A stretch of DNA of 64,000 nt, from contig CM038720.1 in the NCBI GenBank assembly GCA_021613375.1, positions 9,614,962 to 9,678,961 of the forward strand, in the 5' to 3' direction. The position numbers and the translations under genes are program-made. Of the stretch, positions 59,015 to 64,000 are shown one piece after another. Source of the stretch: Megaleporinus macrocephalus (lineage: Eukaryota; Chordata; Actinopteri; Characiformes; Anostomidae). The notes beneath the pieces were generated by a model that saw only the letters and a program-made list of their open reading frames with translations, was not told where the DNA came from and made no database searches. Every line of letters begins with the position of its first letter. Within the stretch, counting starts at the first letter, position 1.

Positions 59015-60286
59015 TAGAAGCGAATGAATATGAACTTGAGTGACGTCCCATTCTTAATCCATAGGGTTTAATATGATGTCGGCCCAGCCTTTGCAGCTAG
59101 AACAGCTTCAACTCTTCTGGGAAGGCTCTCCACACGGTTTAGGAGAGTGTTTATAGGAATGTTTGACAGTTCTTCCAGAAGCTCATGTGTGAGGTCAGAC
59201 ACTGATGTTGGACGAGAAGTCTCGCCGTCTCCACTCTAATTCATACCAAAGGTGTTCTATCAGGTTGAGGTGCAGGCCAGTCAAGTTCTTCCACACCTAA
59301 CTCGCTCCTCCATGTCTTTATGGAGCTGCTTTGTTCACTGGTGCTCAATCATTTGGGAACAGGAAGGGGCCGTCCCCAAACTGTCCCCACAAAGTTGGGA
59401 GCATAAGATTGTCCAAAATCTCTTGGTCTGCTGAAGCATTAAGAGTTCTATTCACTGGAGCTAAGGGGCCAAGCCCAACTACTGATAAACAAATTTCTCC
59501 AGCAAACTTTACACTTGATACAATGCAGTCAGGCGAGCACCGTTCTCCTGGCACCGTTCTGATGGCCAGACGGATGGATCACTCCAGAGAACACGGCCCA
59601 CTGCTCTAGAGTCCAGTGGCGGTGTGCTTTACACCACTGCATCTGACACTTTGCATTGTGCTTGGTGATGTAAGGCTTGGATGCAGCTGCTCAGCCATAG
59701 AAACCCATTCCATGAAGATCTCTACACTCTGTTGTTGAGCTGATCTGAAAACCACATGAAGTTGGAGTTCTGTAGCAACTGACAGAAAGTTGGCAACCTC
59801 TGTGGACTATGTGCCTCACCATCCACTGACCCCGTTCTGTCATTTTATGTTTCCAATCGCTTCCACTACGTTATAATACCACTGACCCTGGAATATTTAG
59901 AAGGAATATTTCTCAGGTGGAAATTTCTCATTCATTACTCAGGTAGAAGTATAGATACTAGGGTTTAAAAATATACTTCTGTAGAAGTTGAAGTATCAAC
60001 TCAAGCTTTTTTCTCTAGTAAAAGTATAAAAGTACTGCTTTCTAAACTACTTAAAGTATCAAAGTAAAAGTAATGTAAGGAAAAAAATGCTATTAAGGAC
60101 ATTTATAGAACCACAGGAGTCTATAGTGCACTAGCCCACCTCCCAAAAAAACCCAGCTTAAAAAGTCAGCTTAAAAATTATTACTCCAGTGAAGTATAAA
60201 TAACCAACATTTCTACTTAAGTAAGGTAACGAAGTATTTGTACTTTGTTACTTGACACCCCTGCACTTTTGGCAATATAGCATACA
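59015..60286 (-). mobile_element. Tc1-like transposon interrupted by a family M element
   Basis: Transposase remnants read on the minus strand ([50 protein letters not shown]), with stops and shifts. The Tc1 sequence breaks off near 59920 and its other terminus (CTTTTGGCAATATAGC) appears at 60265-60280, so the family M repeat at 59930-60262 sits within it. The downstream terminus near 59015 is lost. Inactive. Confidence 0.8.
59930..60262 (-). mobile_element. Family M hAT-like element, short copy without minisatellite
   Basis: Carries ATTACTCAGGTAGAAGTAT, CTTAAAGTATCAAAGTAAAA and the TTGACACCCCTG terminus seen in the copies at 39532 and 61547, but no 36-bp units. It is nested in the Tc1-like element. 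Confidence 0.75.
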
Positions 60287-61546
60287 TAAAAAGAGTCGGT
60301 CGAGTGTAAAGTATTGTTCTGTCCATCCAAGTGGCCTTCAAACTAGAACTAGGCTATAATTTTTGCATAGATTAGAACACATCCGGGTGTACTGGGGTAA
60401 ATATGACACATACTATCAAGTTTAAGATAATTATAGCACATACTTGAATGAGGCTTTGCTGCTATTGCATTCTTTCTCTTGCCAAAAGTCATAATTGGAC
60501 AAGTCATGACATTGTTGTACCAGCCATCGAGCACGTAAGCCACTCATCAGGGCGTAAATCGAAGTAATGGGTATTAATCGATAATACTATATAGTGTAGA
60601 GTGGCATTTTAGTGACTGTGCTAATGGATCTTTGTACATATCGCCTCTGTCCAATGAAAAACATGTATCTCTTTTTATCTCTCTACATAATTTGAACACA
60701 AAAGTGACTGTTTACATTATTGGAAAATTTCATGATGAATGGACCAAAAGAAATGCTCCAAAATAGCTTGAAAATTTTCTGGTTCCACTGACTTACATTA
60801 AAAGTTAGGACATATATGATATGTATATAGTATGTACAGTATGCAGTAAAAGAGTGCTGAGTATTTTTATTCCAGAAAAAATCAGGACTGGCAGTAAGGC
60901 TCCGTCACTCGATGAAGACATTCCACTGCTTCCATAAAGAACGTGCATCGAGCCCCTGTCATTACAATGACAGACCCCTGTAAACAGCAGCTGCAATGCT
61001 ATTCATTCTGCCCTTCAGTGCTGTGATTAACAGTCAATATCTTACCAGCCATTCATAATAGCACACTGTCAACATGGAGCTGCACCCCTAAGGCCATCGA
61101 GCTTGTAAATTTCACATTTTATGAGCCAATTACTGTTAGTAGGCTGTTCAAGTAGGCCGTAGGTTGAGGGCAACATTTGTGATTTCCGAGAATTATTGTC
61201 TTTCTGTAATCCTTAGCTATTCTCAGTGAACGTGCTGCCATCCCCTTTTAAGTATGACGAAGGTCTAAGCAGCAGCAAATAAACCACAGATTAAATTTCG
61301 CCATTTAAATGTCGCAAGACAAAATTTAAATATGTCACGCTCGTAACTAGATAACTTAGAATTTAGCTTCAATATATTTTATAGTAACTACTGCATATGA
61401 TGTCTTGAGATTAATAAGTATTCAGTTATATACACTTTAGTGGGTGAGTCAGATTTTGTTGTATTATATTGTATCAGAAACCCTGTGACTCATTTCACTG
61501 TGTGAACTTTTCATTATGTGTGGACCAAGATGAAATAAAACCTAAC
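60287..61546. other. Intergenic; family B copy and candidate conserved block
   Basis: 60725-60800 is a family B repeat. 60990-61330 is single-copy with TATTCATTCTGCCCTTCAG, GAGCCAATTACTGTTAG and TTATTGTCTTTCTGTAATCC, the latter SOX-like; it may be a regulatory element. No gene recognised. Confidence 0.4.
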
Positions 61547-62551
61547 CAAAGGTGTCAAAAGTATTCACATTCATTACTCAGGTAGGAGTATAGATACTAG
61601 GGTTTAAAAATTCTTCTGTAGAAGTTGAAGTATCAACTGAAGCTTTTTACTCCAGTAAACGTGTAAAAGTACTGCTTTTAGAACTACTTAAAGTATAAAA
61701 GTAAAAGTAATATGAGGAAAAAAAATGCCATTAAGGACAGAAGCTTAGTCCAAACCACAGGAGTCTATAGTGCCCGAGCTCACCTCCTCAAAAACCCCAT
61801 TCTTCTAAAAGCCATAATGATTATAATGTTATATTAAAATGTTAATGTTGATAAATTTTGGATGCGCTAGGCTTCCTGTTTCAGCTCATATAAGCCCATT
61901 AAAAATGAATGTAGTTTAGTAAAATGTAAATATATTAAAGAAGCATATCTGTGTACTACTGAGCATTAACATGTGTTTCATGGAGCGGAAGATATGATGA
62001 CTAGTTGTCTATAAGTATTGTAATGGTGCAAAAAGTAAAACTTCAAAGACATGTTATCAATAATCTTTACTGGAATGTAAATGTACATGAATGAAAGCAA
62101 GCTGAAATGAAATAGAAGTAATGAGACTATGTTTAAAATGTAAGGAGTATAAAGTACTGATAATGGAGTGTAAATGTGAGGAGTAGAAAGTACTGATATG
62201 GAGCGTAAATGTAAGGAGTAGAAAGTACTGATAATAGAGTGTAAATGTAAGGAGTAGAAAGTACAGATAATGGAGTGTAAATGTAAGGAGTAGAAAGTAC
62301 TGATAATGGAGTGTAAATGTAAGGAATAGAAAGTACTGATAATGGAGTGTAAATGTAAGGAATAGAAAGTCCAGATAATGGAGTGTAAATGTAAGGAGTA
62401 GAAAGTACTGATAATGGAGTGTAAATGTAAGGAGTAGAAGTAAAAAGTCAGCTGAAAAATAATAATAATTACTCCAGTAAAGTATAAATAACCAACAGTT
62501 CTACTTAAGTAAGGTAATGAACTATATGTACTTTGTTACTTGACATCTCTG
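61547..62551 (-). mobile_element. hAT-like short element (family M), copy 3
   Basis: Starts CAAAGGTGTCAAAAGTATTC and ends TACTTGACATCTCTG. It is closely similar to the copy at 39532, including the GGATGCGCTAGGCTTCCTG segment, with the same 36-bp array at the same internal place but far fewer units. Confidence 0.82.
62115..62440. repeat. 36-bp minisatellite, about 9 units
   Basis: Same unit as 40025-41090 (GTAAATGTAAGGAGTAGAAA, GTACTGATAATGGAGT), with more decay. Confidence 0.95.
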
Positions 62552-64000
62552 GCAAGTTTCTCTTATAGACGAGAGACGCTCCGTTTTGTTATGACTGTGA
62601 CAAAATGTTGTACATAATATGTTTCTGCTGACTGTCTGAGTAATGTCGAGTGAGCAATAGCAGTTATATTTTACAATGTTGGTAATAATTGAACACCTCG
62701 TGAGTTTGTGGATTCAGGCTTGACTCATCCGGTTGAGCAAATCACTCTCTCTCTTTCTCTCTCTCTCTCTCTCAACCGGAGAGAGTGAAGGACGTGTTGT
62801 GTCTACTGACTCAGACTGGGTGGTTTTTTTAAACCAGTAAGGGAAGTGTATGTCTGTGGCTTTTGTTGTTGTTTCACACAACAAAGGACAAATTTCTCGC
62901 CTACCGACACCCAACACTCACCACTGATGGTTTTATGACTTGTACTGAGCTGGAGTTCTTTCTTAGGATGCAAAGTCCTATTCCTGCAAACAGAGCTATT
63001 GAATAAAACCCAGTTCTTACCCGTCCTGGCTTTGTTTTTCAAGTAGCTTAAGTAACGTAGGCCAACAGCATGCCAGAACAAGCGTGGATCGATAATATAA
63101 AGCAAAATGGTCTTAATGGGAATCCTGTGTTTGACAGGATGATTTTTTTATTGAGGTGTGAAAATTCCACTCGGAGCGCTGAAAACATACATTAACATAC
63201 CTTTGCGAAACCAAGGTTAGCCAGTGGACTCTACTTACTCATTACTCTAACTACCCCTTAGGAAACGTATATCTATAACGTCGGCCGCAGACCTCTAATA
63301 ACAAGCAAGTAACAACCGCTCATTATTTGGGCTTGAGCTAGAGATTTACAAATCTCAGGAAAGTGTTGCCGGACAGGTTCCCCTCGTCGTGAAAATGGTT
63401 AGCGCTCCAGGAGCGTCGCAAGACGCACCAGTGAAGGCCTTGATTTATTCTTGGCGGCTGATAATTACTAGTGTCTTGCCATCCATCAAAAGGAATGGAC
63501 TTGGACAGTCCGAGGCAGACTCCGTGTTCTCTATGGGAGGCAATAAAATCTGACATGGGCCACTTATAAATCATCCACTGGTCGAGGGGGATGGTCCCTG
63601 CCTCGGTTAGATTACTCAGTGCTTTGGAATGGACTAAAGACTTGCACTAAAATCATCTTTGTTGGAAGTAGTTGGTTCAAAAGAAGAGATTGAAGCAAGA
63701 GTGGAGTTGGGGCTGCATCTCTCTTGGTTTTGTATACCTGTTTCGTTGCAGGACCCTGTTGGGAATTCCTGATAAAGTCTTTAAAACATGGGTCAGTGGT
63801 CAATATCTTGATGGGCTTTCTTTTAGCAGCCTGGCTTTGCTGGTTTCTTAGTACATGCGTCATCAGGCTCTACTGGTGCAGCATTAGCTGGACCAGTAGA
63901 TCACCCCAAGTGTGTGAAGGAGCAGTATCGCAGGTCCTTCCTTCCTGCTTCTGGTAGACTCTACAGCCAGCACTGCTCCAAGCAGACCACATATACACAG
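62552..64000. other. Intergenic to window edge
   Basis: A (CT)n microsatellite lies at 62743-62774. 63160-63640 is single-copy and GC-balanced. Frames at 63612-63860 (minus) and 63724-63954 (plus) show no recognised domain. No gene supported. Confidence 0.45.

Noticed and set aside
63612..63957. Overlapping frames on both strands near the right edge
   Set aside because: Neither shows a known domain; simultaneous openness on both strands suggests chance.

Overview
The window looks like genomic DNA of a teleost fish, probably an otophysan (characin, catfish or knifefish group). The two genes that can be identified are vertebrate RNA-binding-protein genes with introns and consensus splice sites, and most of the rest consists of fish repeats: Tc1-like transposons, hAT elements and their short derivatives, a tRNA-headed SINE, LINE tails and minisatellites. 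The teleost call is firm. The otophysan call is an inference from the repeat families.

Layout. 1-5189: far intron of msi2, with a microsatellite, a 1.2 kb purine-rich array and two GC-rich single-copy blocks. 5190-6404 (minus): the first four coding exons of msi2 (Musashi-2, first 90 residues, most of RRM1), with a GC-box/CCAAT/CRE promoter upstream to about 6760. The rest of msi2 lies beyond the left edge. 6760-41430: about 35 kb with no recognisable intact host gene. It holds a SINE expanded into a minisatellite (8.8-10.1 kb), decayed Tc1 transposases, four hAT-family copies (one carrying a THAP-domain insert bounded by TTAA, another carrying BED-finger remnants, a LINE tail and another fish repeat), a roughly 300-bp AT-rich satellite (25.1-27.06 kb), a 4.2-kb array of 114-bp units (28.7-32.9 kb), and a short hAT-like element containing a 36-bp minisatellite (39.5-41.2 kb). 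41430-53459 (minus): nufip2, with a 3' UTR of about 5.8 kb, two small last coding exons that I placed by homology and splice sites, one large coding exon, and a 5' region whose reading frame does not join cleanly to the main frame. 53460-64000: intergenic repeats, including inverted LINE tails, a nested Tc1/hAT pair, and a second copy of the 36-bp-minisatellite element.

Both host genes read leftward. Musashi-2 and NUFIP2 are both cytoplasmic mRNA regulators, but nothing in the sequence shows that they act together. The human orthologues are both on chromosome 17, so the linkage may be old synteny.

I found no obvious new multi-gene system. The observations most worth a second look are: (i) several minisatellites that sit inside, or against the edge of, mobile elements; (ii) the 114-bp array with higher-order structure and long but probably meaningless open frames; (iii) the THAP-bearing insert flanked by TTAA; (iv) the unresolved N-terminus of nufip2.
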